From an uncultured Bacteroides sp. (GTDB taxonomy: Bacteria; Bacteroidota; Bacteroidia; Bacteroidales; Bacteroidaceae): a DNA stretch of 56,498 nucleotides. This document shows, piece by piece, positions 8,324 to 16,594 of the stretch (the stretch's first letter is position 1; each line of letters begins with the position of its first letter). The position numbers and the translations under genes were made by a program. The DNA is taken from NCBI RefSeq assembly GCF_905207245.1, contig NZ_CAJLKP010000038.1, positions 1 through 56,498 of the forward strand, read 5' to 3'. A model generated the notes under the pieces. The model saw only the letters and a program-made list of their open reading frames with translations, made no database searches and was not told where the DNA came from.

Positions 8324-10423
8324 ATGAAAACAATTATGTCATTTATGACCATACTACTGTGTATGGCCTGCCCCTCTCATGCGCAATTAATTGCCAAAGA
8401 TTCTACCGGAGTTATGGCTATTTCTCTGGATGAAGTGACTATAAAAGCACGGTCTGTCATAGAAAAAGGCGACCGGAAAGTAATTCTTCCTACCCAAAAC
8501 CAACTGAAAATTTCTTCCAGCGGTGTAGACCTGTTGAGCAGGCTGCAACTCCCCCGCATCACTGTCGATATTATGTCCGGCGAGATAACCACTTCGGGCA
8601 ATGGAGAAGTACAATTACGAATCAACGGAGTACAAGTTACTTATACGGAAGTCTCCGCTCTCAATCCGGAAGATATTCTTCGCATAGAATACCACGATAC
8701 GCCCGGAGTACGTTATGGGAATGCCTCCGCAGTTATTGATTATATCACCAAAACCAGAAAAACAGGAGGCAGCATACGCGGAGGAGCTTTCCACAACCTC
8801 AGTAGCGACCGTACTTCTATTGACGATATGCTATCCGGCAGATACAACTATGGTAAATCTGAAATTTCAGCCAATATCCGGTATATACAACGAAAAGGAG
8901 ATTGGACACGTGAATATGACGAACGCTTCATCTTCCCGGATAAAGAACTGCATCGCCAGGAAACCGGAGAGCCTACCTTGTTCAACAAAAAGCTACTGAC
9001 TTCCAACCTCAATTACAGCCTGCAGGAAAAGGGAAAATATCTTTTTAACGCACAATTCAGATATACCCTACAGGATAATCCTGCCGGATATGAAGACCGG
9101 AAGAGTAAACTTTATGCTTCTGATTCCGACATCCCGCTATCCATCTACGACCACACCAAAGAACAGAACCATTTACCGGCTCTTGACTTATACTATCAGC
9201 AAGATATGAAAAATAATCAACGCCTTATATTCAATCTTGTCGGGACTTATATCAAGAGCAGTAGCACACGTATTTACCAGGAAAAACAGGAAGTTCTAAC
9301 CGAAACAGATTTGTATTCCGACATAACCGGAAAGAAATATTCACTAATCGCCGAAGGTATTTATGAGAAGAAGATAGGCCAAGGAACACTGACGGGAGGC
9401 ATCAGACATATACAGTCGTACACAAACAATCAATATCTGGGAAACGATGCAATGGACGTCATCCTGAAACAAGCGGAAAGTTATGCTTATGCCGAATATA
9501 AAGGCAAGATACAGAATTGGGGATATATGGCAAATATTGCATTCAACCGTTTCTACTATAGCCAGAAAAATAACCGGAGTGAAAAATATAGTCTCCAACC
9601 CTCTTTCCTGGTATCCTATAGCCCTATAGATAATCTGCACTTCCGCTATCACATCAATCTGAAAAACAATGCTCCTTCCATAGCTTATCTGAACGATGTA
9701 GAACAGAGCATTGATAATTTGCAGATTCGAAGAGGTAATCCGAATTTAAAATCATTCCACAGCACTATTCAAGATTTTAATACAGTATTAAATGTAGGTA
9801 TTTTCAGTATTGATGCTCTGCTTAGTTATAAATATGAGAAAAGCCCTATTATGGAATCAGTGCTTTATGAAGGAGAATCGTTCATTCATACTTATGAGAA
9901 TCAGAAATCATTCCAGCATCTGGCAGCAGAAGTCACTTTCAAGATAAAACCCTGGAAAGAGCATATCAGTCTTTCCGTTACGCCGGGAATCAACCGATAT
10001 ATAAGTACGGGAAACAATTATCTGCATACCTATACTTTAAAAGAATTGCGCATCAATCTGGATGCTTCGTACAGGAACTGGCTCCTGAGCTTTATGACCA
10101 TTACCCCGCCCAATAGGTATGTGTATGGCGAGCAATTAATGAAAGGAGAACTGATGCATACACTTATGATAGGTTATAAGCAACCAGCATGGTCCGTTAT
10201 GGCAGGAGTACATAACCCTTTTATGAAGACCTACCGCTCAGAGAATGAGAACTGGTCTGCACTGAATCCGGTAAAATCGGATATACACAGTACGAATATG
10301 TCGAACACCTTTGTGGTAAAGGTCAACTTCAACCTAAATTTCGGGCGACAGTATAAAAGTACGAATAAAACAATACAGAATATGGATACCGATTCCGGAA
10401 TTCTGCAAGGAACGAAAGATTGA
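8324..10423 (+). CDS. TonB-dependent receptor-like outer-membrane protein
   Basis: The 699-residue protein starts with a signal peptide (IMSFMTILLCMACPSHAQ), then a plug-like segment (ISLDEVTIKAR, LRINGVQVTYTEVSALNPED, IEYHDTPGVRYGNASAVIDY) and a long barrel of alternating aromatic strands. This matches the outer-membrane beta-barrel/TonB receptor superfamily of Bacteroidota that lack a SusD partner. The typical N-terminal carboxypeptidase-like domain of SusC proteins is absent. The ligand is not apparent. It follows the ECF sigma factor and may be controlled by it. Its stop codon directly abuts the priA stop on the other strand, with no base between them. Confidence 0.85.
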   Translation: MKTIMSFMTILLCMACPSHAQLIAKDSTGVMAISLDEVTIKARSVIEKGDRKVILPTQNQLKISSSGVDLLSRLQLPRITVDIMSGEITTSGNGEVQLRINGVQVTYTEVSALNPEDILRIEYHDTPGVRYGNASAVIDYITKTRKTGGSIRGGAFHNLSSDRTSIDDMLSGRYNYGKSEISANIRYIQRKGDWTREYDERFIFPDKELHRQETGEPTLFNKKLLTSNLNYSLQEKGKYLFNAQFRYTLQDNPAGYEDRKSKLYASDSDIPLSIYDHTKEQNHLPALDLYYQQDMKNNQRLIFNLVGTYIKSSSTRIYQEKQEVLTETDLYSDITGKKYSLIAEGIYEKKIGQGTLTGGIRHIQSYTNNQYLGNDAMDVILKQAESYAYAEYKGKIQNWGYMANIAFNRFYYSQKNNRSEKYSLQPSFLVSYSPIDNLHFRYHINLKNNAPSIAYLNDVEQSIDNLQIRRGNPNLKSFHSTIQDFNTVLNVGIFSIDALLSYKYEKSPIMESVLYEGESFIHTYENQKSFQHLAAEVTFKIKPWKEHISLSVTPGINRYISTGNNYLHTYTLKELRINLDASYRNWLLSFMTITPPNRYVYGEQLMKGELMHTLMIGYKQPAWSVMAGVHNPFMKTYRSENENWSALNPVKSDIHSTNMSNTFVVKVNFNLNFGRQYKSTNKTIQNMDTDSGILQGTKD

Positions 10424-12895
10424 TTACATCGGGTCTACATCATAATAGACTATCAAAGATTTAAAGCGATCTTCCGCCACCATCTCCTTCTGAACCTGCA
10501 CCAGCAATTCACGGGCACGGGCCATAGGAGCATTATACTCTATCTTTACAACAATCTTACGTATAAACAGCGTTTGTATGCGGGCAACCGGTGGTTTGTC
10601 CGGGCCCAGCACGCGATTACCGAAAACTGTACGCAATTTGCTTGACATGGTGTGAGCCATCAGGTCAAGCAATTGCTCGTTACGATTCTTCAGATACACA
10701 TATACCAAACGGTAATAAGGAGGATAATGGAACAACTGCCGTTCAGCAAGTTGCCCGGCTACCATCTGCTCAAAATCATTATGAATGACCTGAGATATAA
10801 TGGGGTGGTCTATGCTCTTTGTCTGCAAGATAACCCGTCCGCGTTTGTTTTTCCGCCCGGCACGTCCCGACACCTGCGCCATCAACTGGAAAGCACGTTC
10901 ATAAGAACGGAAATCCGGATAATTCAACATGGTATCCGCATTCAGGATACCTACCACACTGACATGGTCGAAGTCCAGTCCTTTGGAAACCATCTGGGTA
11001 CCTATCAGAATATCCGTCTTTCCCTGTTCAAAGTCCGCAATGATACGTTCGTAAGCCGAGCGGGTGCGGGTGGTATCCAAATCCATACGGGCTACGGAGG
11101 CTTCAGGGAATAAAGTCTTAATGTCATCTTCTATCTTCTCCGTTCCGAATCCGCGGTTGCGCAGGTCTGTTCCCTCGCAGGCAGGACACATACGGGGCAG
11201 TTGGTAGGTATAACCACAATAATGACATGTCAATTGGTTCAATCCTTTATGAAACGTCAGACTCACATCACAATTCTTACACTTCGGCACCCAGCCACAC
11301 GTACGGCATTCAATCATCGGAGCAAAGCCGCGCCGGTTCTGAAACAGAATAACCTGTTCTTTCTGCTCCAGAGTTTCACGGATATATTGAAGCAAAAGCG
11401 AAGAGAACGGACCGTTCATGCGTTTCTTACGATGCAGCTCCTGTATATCCACCGGAATGATTTCGGGCAATTGTATCTCTTTATACCGTTCCTTCAGTTC
11501 CACCAGACCATACTTGCCCGAAGAAGCGTTGTGCCATGTCTCGATGGAGGGAGTAGCCGTACCCAACAGAGTTTTGGCACCATACATTGCCGCCAGAACT
11601 ATCGCTGCATTCCGTGCATGGTAGCGAGGAGCCGGGTCTTGTTGTTTATAGGTATTCTCGTGTTCCTCATCCACAATCACCAAACCGAGGTTACGGAAAG
11701 GTAGGAAAACGGAAGAACGGACTCCCAAAATAATGTCATATCCCTTATCCGTCAGTTGTTTCTGCCAGATTTCTACGCGCTCGGCATCAGGAAACTTGGA
11801 ATGATAAATGCCCAGACGATCGCCAAACACCCGTTGCAGACGTTCGGTAATTTGAGTAGTAAGGGCTATCTCAGGCAACAGATACAACACCTGTTTCCCT
11901 TGCCGGATAGCTTCTTCTATCAAATGAATATAGATTTCCGTTTTCCCACTGGAAGTTACTCCATGCAGCAAACAGACATTTTTAGACTGGAAACTCTGCA
12001 CAATTGCATCGTGTGCCAGTTGTTGATGTTCATTCAAGGGGTTGAGCGGAAGAGTATTCCGGATAATGGTATTCAATCGTCCCACTTCCTGTTGATAGAC
12101 CTCAAAGATATGTTTATCCACCAAACCATTGAATACTGCCGGTGAAACAGCAGCCCTCAACAAAAGTTCTTTCTTGGTGACCTCCTTAGGAAAGCTTTTC
12201 AGCCCGTCTCCTCCCAAGATTCCAGATAGTTCAATGTACTTCATCAGTAAATCCAGTTGCTTCGGAGCACGTGCCAGTTCATCAAAAAGCTCTTGCAATC
12301 TTTTCTCATTCCGCACCTCTTCCGTTAGTTTTACACGGATTTCTGTTTTTGGCTTATAGGTACGTCGAAGCTCCTCTTTTACAAAAATGGCTTCTTTATC
12401 GAGCAAAGATTTAATAACGGAAAGTATATTCTTGATGCCACTGTCCTTTTCCAGTTTCGTAACACATTGCTCCGGTTCTGCAGAAAGTAAATCCAGCACT
12501 TTCTGTTCCCTTTCCGGTAGGCGGAACTCCGATTCAAAGTCAGGATTATACTCTACCATCGTCTCGCTCTCCAGCTTCAGGCCGGACGGCAGGGCAGCCT
12601 TATAAACATCTCCCTGCGCACAGAGATAATAATCAGCCAACCATTCCCAAAACCTGAACTGTTCCGGCAATAGTATCGGGCGGGCATCCAGTAAGGTAGA
12701 AACATCTTTCACCTCATACTCCTCCGGTTTGAAATAATGCACATTACGCACTATTGCCGTATAGTACTTCTTTCGTCCAAACGGGACTACAACCCGGCAA
12801 CCTATCTGCACCTCATCCGCCCATTCTTCGGGCAAAGAATAAGTAAAACAGCGAGGCAAAGGCAAGGGCAATATGACATCCGCAAACTTTTTCAT
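10424..12895 (-). CDS. priA: Primosomal replication protein N' (PriA helicase)
   Basis: The 823-residue DEAH helicase reloads the replication machinery at stalled forks. Marks include the N-terminal 3'-DNA-binding region (FADVILPLPLPRCFTYSLP), Walker A GVTSSGKTEIY, DEEH box (VIVDEEHENTYKQQ), ATPSIETW motif III, and the inserted zinc-binding cysteines CRTCGWVPKCKNC and CHYCGYTY...CPAC. Motifs V and VI (GTQMVSKGLDF, QVSGRAGR) follow. I chose the ATG at 12895 over the GTG just upstream. A TATCTTTG box lies only nine bases upstream; if it is the true -7 element the mRNA would be nearly leaderless. The 302-bp repeat element begins directly behind this promoter. Confidence 0.97.
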   Translation of the reverse strand: MKKFADVILPLPLPRCFTYSLPEEWADEVQIGCRVVVPFGRKKYYTAIVRNVHYFKPEEYEVKDVSTLLDARPILLPEQFRFWEWLADYYLCAQGDVYKAALPSGLKLESETMVEYNPDFESEFRLPEREQKVLDLLSAEPEQCVTKLEKDSGIKNILSVIKSLLDKEAIFVKEELRRTYKPKTEIRVKLTEEVRNEKRLQELFDELARAPKQLDLLMKYIELSGILGGDGLKSFPKEVTKKELLLRAAVSPAVFNGLVDKHIFEVYQQEVGRLNTIIRNTLPLNPLNEHQQLAHDAIVQSFQSKNVCLLHGVTSSGKTEIYIHLIEEAIRQGKQVLYLLPEIALTTQITERLQRVFGDRLGIYHSKFPDAERVEIWQKQLTDKGYDIILGVRSSVFLPFRNLGLVIVDEEHENTYKQQDPAPRYHARNAAIVLAAMYGAKTLLGTATPSIETWHNASSGKYGLVELKERYKEIQLPEIIPVDIQELHRKKRMNGPFSSLLLQYIRETLEQKEQVILFQNRRGFAPMIECRTCGWVPKCKNCDVSLTFHKGLNQLTCHYCGYTYQLPRMCPACEGTDLRNRGFGTEKIEDDIKTLFPEASVARMDLDTTRTRSAYERIIADFEQGKTDILIGTQMVSKGLDFDHVSVVGILNADTMLNYPDFRSYERAFQLMAQVSGRAGRKNKRGRVILQTKSIDHPIISQVIHNDFEQMVAGQLAERQLFHYPPYYRLVYVYLKNRNEQLLDLMAHTMSSKLRTVFGNRVLGPDKPPVARIQTLFIRKIVVKIEYNAPMARARELLVQVQKEMVAEDRFKSLIVYYDVDPM

Positions 12896-12903
12896 CACAG
12901 CCG

Positions 12904-12911
12904 CAAAGATA
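12904..12911 (-). promoter_or_regulatory. Candidate -7 box of the priA promoter
   Basis: The minus strand reads TATCTTTG, a full match to TAnnTTTG. A TTTC lies 19 bases upstream (near 12931-12934) as an imperfect -33. The box is so near the ATG that the transcript would be almost leaderless. Confidence 0.45.
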
Positions 12912-12935
12912 CAAAGAAGTCTTCAATCCTGAAAT

Positions 12936-13238
12936 GAAATAAATCATCTCTATTCACTTCACATGCAGAAGATGATGCCTACAGGCTTTTCTTATTCCGC
13001 CGCTTGCCTGTTAAGACCTGTTTTGTTAGGCATTCTTTCTTCGTTTCACTATAGTTATCCTTGCGTTATACTATAGTTATCCGCAAAGGTAACTATAGTG
13101 TCCCTTGCGGATAACTATAGTGGAACGAAGAAAAAGTAGGCAATGAAGAAAATCTGATTAGGCAATGAATAAGGTCTGAATAGTATCCTGACCGAGAATC
13201 AGATCCGGTGCTTTGTGCTCGTTGGTTGAGTTCAAAAC
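12936..13238 (+). repeat. 302-bp structured repeat element, copy 1
   Basis: This 303-base stretch matches 46070-46371 in inverted orientation with only about ten differences by eye. It fills most of the 475-base gap between priA and porP. Its centre is a nested palindrome (13039-13130). Direct repeats of TAGGCAATGAA flank the palindrome on the right. A small open frame inside changes mostly non-synonymously between the copies, which argues against a protein. No transposase or target duplication is visible. Function unknown. Confidence 0.92.
13039..13130. other. Nested palindrome with four CTATAGTTA units
   Basis: Arms CTTCGTTTCACTATAGTTAT and ATAACTATAGTGGAACGAAG pair with one T/G wobble. 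Inside lie a second ACTATAGTTATCCGCAAAGG and its inverted partner GGTAACTATAGTG, giving four copies of CTATAGTTA in two orientations. DNA cruciform, RNA hairpin or protein-binding array are all possible. Confidence 0.9.
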
Positions 13239-13370
13239 CGCTCAAAAATGAACTATAATTCTGTGATCGATTATCATCGTTTGTGATTGTAATATCATTC
13301 CGTTTATAATTCACGCTTTTTTAGCTTCCGCTTTGCACAATTTTTTCTTGTTTTATCAGTTCTTATAATA

Positions 13371-14324
13371 ATGAAATGCTGTTTTATCCTGAAATATACG
13401 ATATTGGTGTGTCTCTTCTTCTGTGCGGCAGGAGTGCAGGCGCAGTTTGACGCGCGTTTTAGTCAATACTGGGCGGTGCCGGGTTATTATCATCCCGGAT
13501 GGGCAGGACAGACGGATAATAAACTGAATATCTATGGGACGTATGGCATGCAACTGATGGGCTTCACCCATGCTCCGCGAGTGATGTATTTCGGTGTGGA
13601 TATGCCTTTTACTCTGTTCAAGAAGCAGCAGGGCGCCGGTGTAGGCTTTTTTAATGAAGCTATCGGTCTGTTCCGTAACCAACGCTTTTGGGGGCAGTAT
13701 GCCTATCAGATGAAAATCCGTAAAGGTAAGCTGGGCATTGGTTTGCAGGCAGGCATGCTGAATGTTTCTTTTGACCCTTCCGACATCAATCTTGGTGATG
13801 AAACAAACGATGAGGCTTTCCCCACTACGGCAGAGAGCGGTACGGCTGTGGACATCGGATTGGGAGCTTATTACTCACACCCCAGATTTTATGCAGCTTT
13901 TTCCGCCCATCACCTGACGGCTCCCCGCATCTCCTTGGGAGAAAAAAGCCAAATTAAAATACATCCTATCGTTTATTTGACAGGCGGATACAATATTCAG
14001 ACACGTAATCCGTTAATTTCCATACAGCCCTCGATGCAGTTGCAAAGTGATTTTATTTCTACACGACTGGATTTGACGGGACGGTTATTCTATACCTACC
14101 GCTCTAAAGTGCTTAGTGGAGGATTGACGTATTCACCCGATACCTCTGTGACGTTCAGTTTCGGGTTGACGGTGCAGGGCGTGACATTGGGATATGCTTA
14201 TGAGTGCTTTACCTCGAAGATAGGTGCCGCAAGCGGTAGCCACGACCTGATGGTAAGGTATGCATTGGACTTGAATGTATTTAAGAAAAGCCGGAACTTG
14301 CATAAGAGTGTACGGATTTTGTAA
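13371..14324 (+). CDS. porP: PorP/SprF family type IX secretion membrane protein
   Basis: The 317-residue outer-membrane barrel begins with a signal peptide ending in VQAQ, followed by FDARFSQYWAVPGYYHPGWAG, a close match to the start of PorP/SprF proteins (QDPQFSQYMFNPLFLNPAYAG-like). In Porphyromonas and Flavobacterium this family sits with the PorK/GldK ring and supports secretion or adhesin anchoring by the type IX system. It heads the run porP-gldK-gldL-gldM-gldN with only 14 bases to gldK, so it is the first gene of an operon. The promoter must lie in the ~130 bases after the 302-bp repeat; I see no convincing -7 box. Confidence 0.93.
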   Translation: MKCCFILKYTILVCLFFCAAGVQAQFDARFSQYWAVPGYYHPGWAGQTDNKLNIYGTYGMQLMGFTHAPRVMYFGVDMPFTLFKKQQGAGVGFFNEAIGLFRNQRFWGQYAYQMKIRKGKLGIGLQAGMLNVSFDPSDINLGDETNDEAFPTTAESGTAVDIGLGAYYSHPRFYAAFSAHHLTAPRISLGEKSQIKIHPIVYLTGGYNIQTRNPLISIQPSMQLQSDFISTRLDLTGRLFYTYRSKVLSGGLTYSPDTSVTFSFGLTVQGVTLGYAYECFTSKIGAASGSHDLMVRYALDLNVFKKSRNLHKSVRIL

Positions 14325-14338
14325 GAGATATACGGACG

Positions 14339-15796
14339 ATGAAAAAGAATAGAGGAATGAAAGTAATTCATGCATGGTACGGAGCAGCATTATTGCTGTT
14401 CGGTTCGCTGGCTTCGTGCATGGGGACGGTGGGTAGTAGTTCCATGCGGGGCGGTGAGGTGATAGGCGCCAGTGCTGTGGCATGGAATGAACCTGCGCCT
14501 TATGGTATGGTGTTGGTGAAACGCGGTTCGGTGAAGATGGGACCTGACAAGCAAGACAGTTTGTGGGGAACAATCGTTCCTTCACGGGAGATTTCGGTAG
14601 AGTCTTTCTGGATGGACGATACGGAAGTGACCGTTGCCGAATATAAACAGTTTGTCAACTGGGTGCGCGATTCCATTATCCGCGAGCGCTTGGCGGACCC
14701 CGCTTATGGTGGTAATGAATTGTTCAAGATAGAGGAAGATCGGGAAGGAAATCCGATAAAGCCTTATCTGAACTGGACGAAGCCTATCCCCTGGAAGCGG
14801 GCGACGGAGGATGAGCAGATGGCTATAGAAAGCGTATACAAGCAGCATCCGATTGACGGTACGCTGATGCTGGATGGCGCCCAGTTGAATTATTATTATG
14901 AAATTTATGATTATGCTGAGGCTGCCAAGCGCCGCAATCGTCTGAATCCTGCCGAACGGGTCAAGAATACGGATATAGAACTGAATCCGGAAGAGGTTGT
15001 GATGATAACGAAGGACACGGCATATATTAATGATGAAGGGCGGATTGTGAACCGTACCATTACCCGTCCGCTATCCAGCGAATGGGATTTCCTGAATAGC
15101 TATATTGTGAATATCTATCCCGATACGACCTGTTGGGTGAATGACTTCCCGAACGCGAATAATGAGCAGTATATGCGTTTGTATTTCAACCACCCCAGTT
15201 ACAATGAACATCCGGTGGTCGGTGTCAGTTGGGAACAGGCGAACGCATTCTGTGCATGGCGCACGAATTATCTGCTTGCAGGGCTGCGAGGGCAGGCGAA
15301 GTATATCCAGCGTTACCGTCTGCCGACTGAAGCGGAATGGGAATTTGCCGCACGAGGTCGGGAAGATAACAAATATCCTTGGAAAGACAGTGAAGAAACG
15401 AAGGATGACCGAGGATGTTACAATGCAAACTACAAACCCGGCAAGGGAAATTATACCAAGGACGGTAACCTGATTTCAACCCGTGTAGGAGCTTATTCGC
15501 CGAACTCGAACGGGCTGCATGATATGGCGGGCAATGTGGCCGAGTGGACCTCAACGGCTTATACCGAGTCGGGGGTATTGCAGGCAAGCGACATTAATCC
15601 GGATATTCAGTATAATGCTGCGCCGGATGATCCGTATGCAATGAAGAAGAAAGTGGTGCGTGGTGGTTCGTGGAAGGATGTGAATGCATTTATACGTTCG
15701 GATGCCCGGACGGCAGAGTATCAGAATGAGCAACGTTCGTATATCGGTTTCCGTTGCGTACGTACACAAGTGGGATATAATAAGAAGGGGAAATGA
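14339..15796 (+). CDS. gldK: GldK/PorK type IX secretion lipoprotein
   Basis: The 485-residue lipoprotein has an SPII signal with lipobox GSLASC (C27) and a formylglycine-generating-enzyme-like (SUMF1) fold: MVLVKRGSVKMGPD, FWMDDTEVTVAEYKQFV, HPVVGVSWEQANAFCAWR, RLPTEAEWEFAARG, NGLHDMAGNVAEWT and VVRGGSWKD. GldK/PorK uses this fold structurally, forming the periplasmic ring with GldN/PorN under the outer membrane, not as an enzyme. A long insert (about residues 120-265) between the first two SUMF1 blocks fits the family. It lies between porP and gldL in the canonical order. The first of two nearby ATGs was chosen. Confidence 0.95.
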   Translation: MKKNRGMKVIHAWYGAALLLFGSLASCMGTVGSSSMRGGEVIGASAVAWNEPAPYGMVLVKRGSVKMGPDKQDSLWGTIVPSREISVESFWMDDTEVTVAEYKQFVNWVRDSIIRERLADPAYGGNELFKIEEDREGNPIKPYLNWTKPIPWKRATEDEQMAIESVYKQHPIDGTLMLDGAQLNYYYEIYDYAEAAKRRNRLNPAERVKNTDIELNPEEVVMITKDTAYINDEGRIVNRTITRPLSSEWDFLNSYIVNIYPDTTCWVNDFPNANNEQYMRLYFNHPSYNEHPVVGVSWEQANAFCAWRTNYLLAGLRGQAKYIQRYRLPTEAEWEFAARGREDNKYPWKDSEETKDDRGCYNANYKPGKGNYTKDGNLISTRVGAYSPNSNGLHDMAGNVAEWTSTAYTESGVLQASDINPDIQYNAAPDDPYAMKKKVVRGGSWKDVNAFIRSDARTAEYQNEQRSYIGFRCVRTQVGYNKKGK

Positions 15797-15808
15797 TAAG
15801 ACGCTAAA

Positions 15809-16498
15809 ATGGTAAAGATGATGGAAAAAGATACTGTAAATGGAAAAAGGGGCTTGGGACAAAAGTTGCAGGACTTTATGGCGAGCTACCGTGGCAAGGT
15901 CATTATGAATTATGCCTATAGTTGGGGTGCTGCCATTGTTATTGCAGGTACATTGTTTAAACTGACACATTTGCCAGGTGCCAATCTGATGTTATGGATT
16001 GGGATGGGAACGGAAGTACTGGTGTTTTTCATTTCTGCATTTGACTTGCCGAACAAGCAGGCGGGAAGTGCTGCGGGGGGAGTCATTGTTGTAGGTGACG
16101 GGGCGCAAGCCAATCAGTCTGTAGCGTCTGTTCCGAATCAACCTGTATCGGTGACTGTAGGGACGAATAACTATTCACCCGGAAATACAACTCCTGCCTT
16201 TACCCCTGAGATGGAAGAAACCACTCAGGCTTATATTGCCCAACTGAAAGAAATGACAGAGATGTTATCTCACTTCACCGCCCAGGCAGAGTCCCTTTCG
16301 CATGACGCCGAGCAGATGAGTGCCCTGAACCGTAACCTTGCAGGTATTAATGCCATTTACGAAATGCAGCTTCGTAGTGCCAGCACCCAGATAAATACAA
16401 TTGACCAGGTGCACGAGCAGACCCGCAAAATGGCGCGCCAGATAGAAGAACTGAATGCCGTCTATGCCCGTATGCTGCAAGCGGTGCAAGTGAAGTGA
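15809..16498 (+). CDS. gldL: GldL/PorL type IX secretion motor protein
   Basis: The 229-residue inner-membrane protein has two N-terminal helices (about residues 34-50 and 58-78) and a long coiled cytoplasmic tail. The second helix carries E69 (WIGMGTEVLVFFISAF) and the turn KLTHLPG precedes it; these correspond to the membrane glutamate and the lysine/histidine that are important in the proton-driven GldLM motor of Flavobacterium. The C-terminal half (ETTQAYIAQLKEMTEMLSHF and on) is coiled-coil-like, as in the family. It is 12 bases from gldK. Keeping these residues argues that the motor is functional and not a remnant. Confidence 0.95.
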   Translation: MVKMMEKDTVNGKRGLGQKLQDFMASYRGKVIMNYAYSWGAAIVIAGTLFKLTHLPGANLMLWIGMGTEVLVFFISAFDLPNKQAGSAAGGVIVVGDGAQANQSVASVPNQPVSVTVGTNNYSPGNTTPAFTPEMEETTQAYIAQLKEMTEMLSHFTAQAESLSHDAEQMSALNRNLAGINAIYEMQLRSASTQINTIDQVHEQTRKMARQIEELNAVYARMLQAVQVK

Positions 16499-16594
16499 AA
16501 AAGTGATAGAGTAGTAGAATGATAAAGTACTATGTTCCTTCACCTCCTCCTGACTTTTATTTTTTAATTTTTAATTCTCAATTTTTAATTTATA
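16499..16594 (+). other. AT-rich gldL-gldM spacer
   Basis: This 96-base gap breaks an otherwise tight operon. It starts with AAAAAGTGATAGAGTAGTAG (similar to the left arm of the 682-745 hairpin) and ends with repeated TTTTTAATTTTTAATT units. The same AT-rich words occur in the gltX-waaA gap. It may set relative translation of gldL and gldM. Confidence 0.5.

Noticed and set aside
13093..13314. Open frame (73 codons, minus strand) inside the first 302-bp element, with a matching frame at 46017-46214
   Set aside because: The two frames share sequence only because the DNA is repeated; most base differences change the amino acid, and the frames have different starts. No sign of protein selection.
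14339..15796. Formylglycine-generating enzyme (sulfatase maturation)
   Set aside because: The SUMF1 fold is present, but the lipobox and its position between porP and gldL identify GldK.
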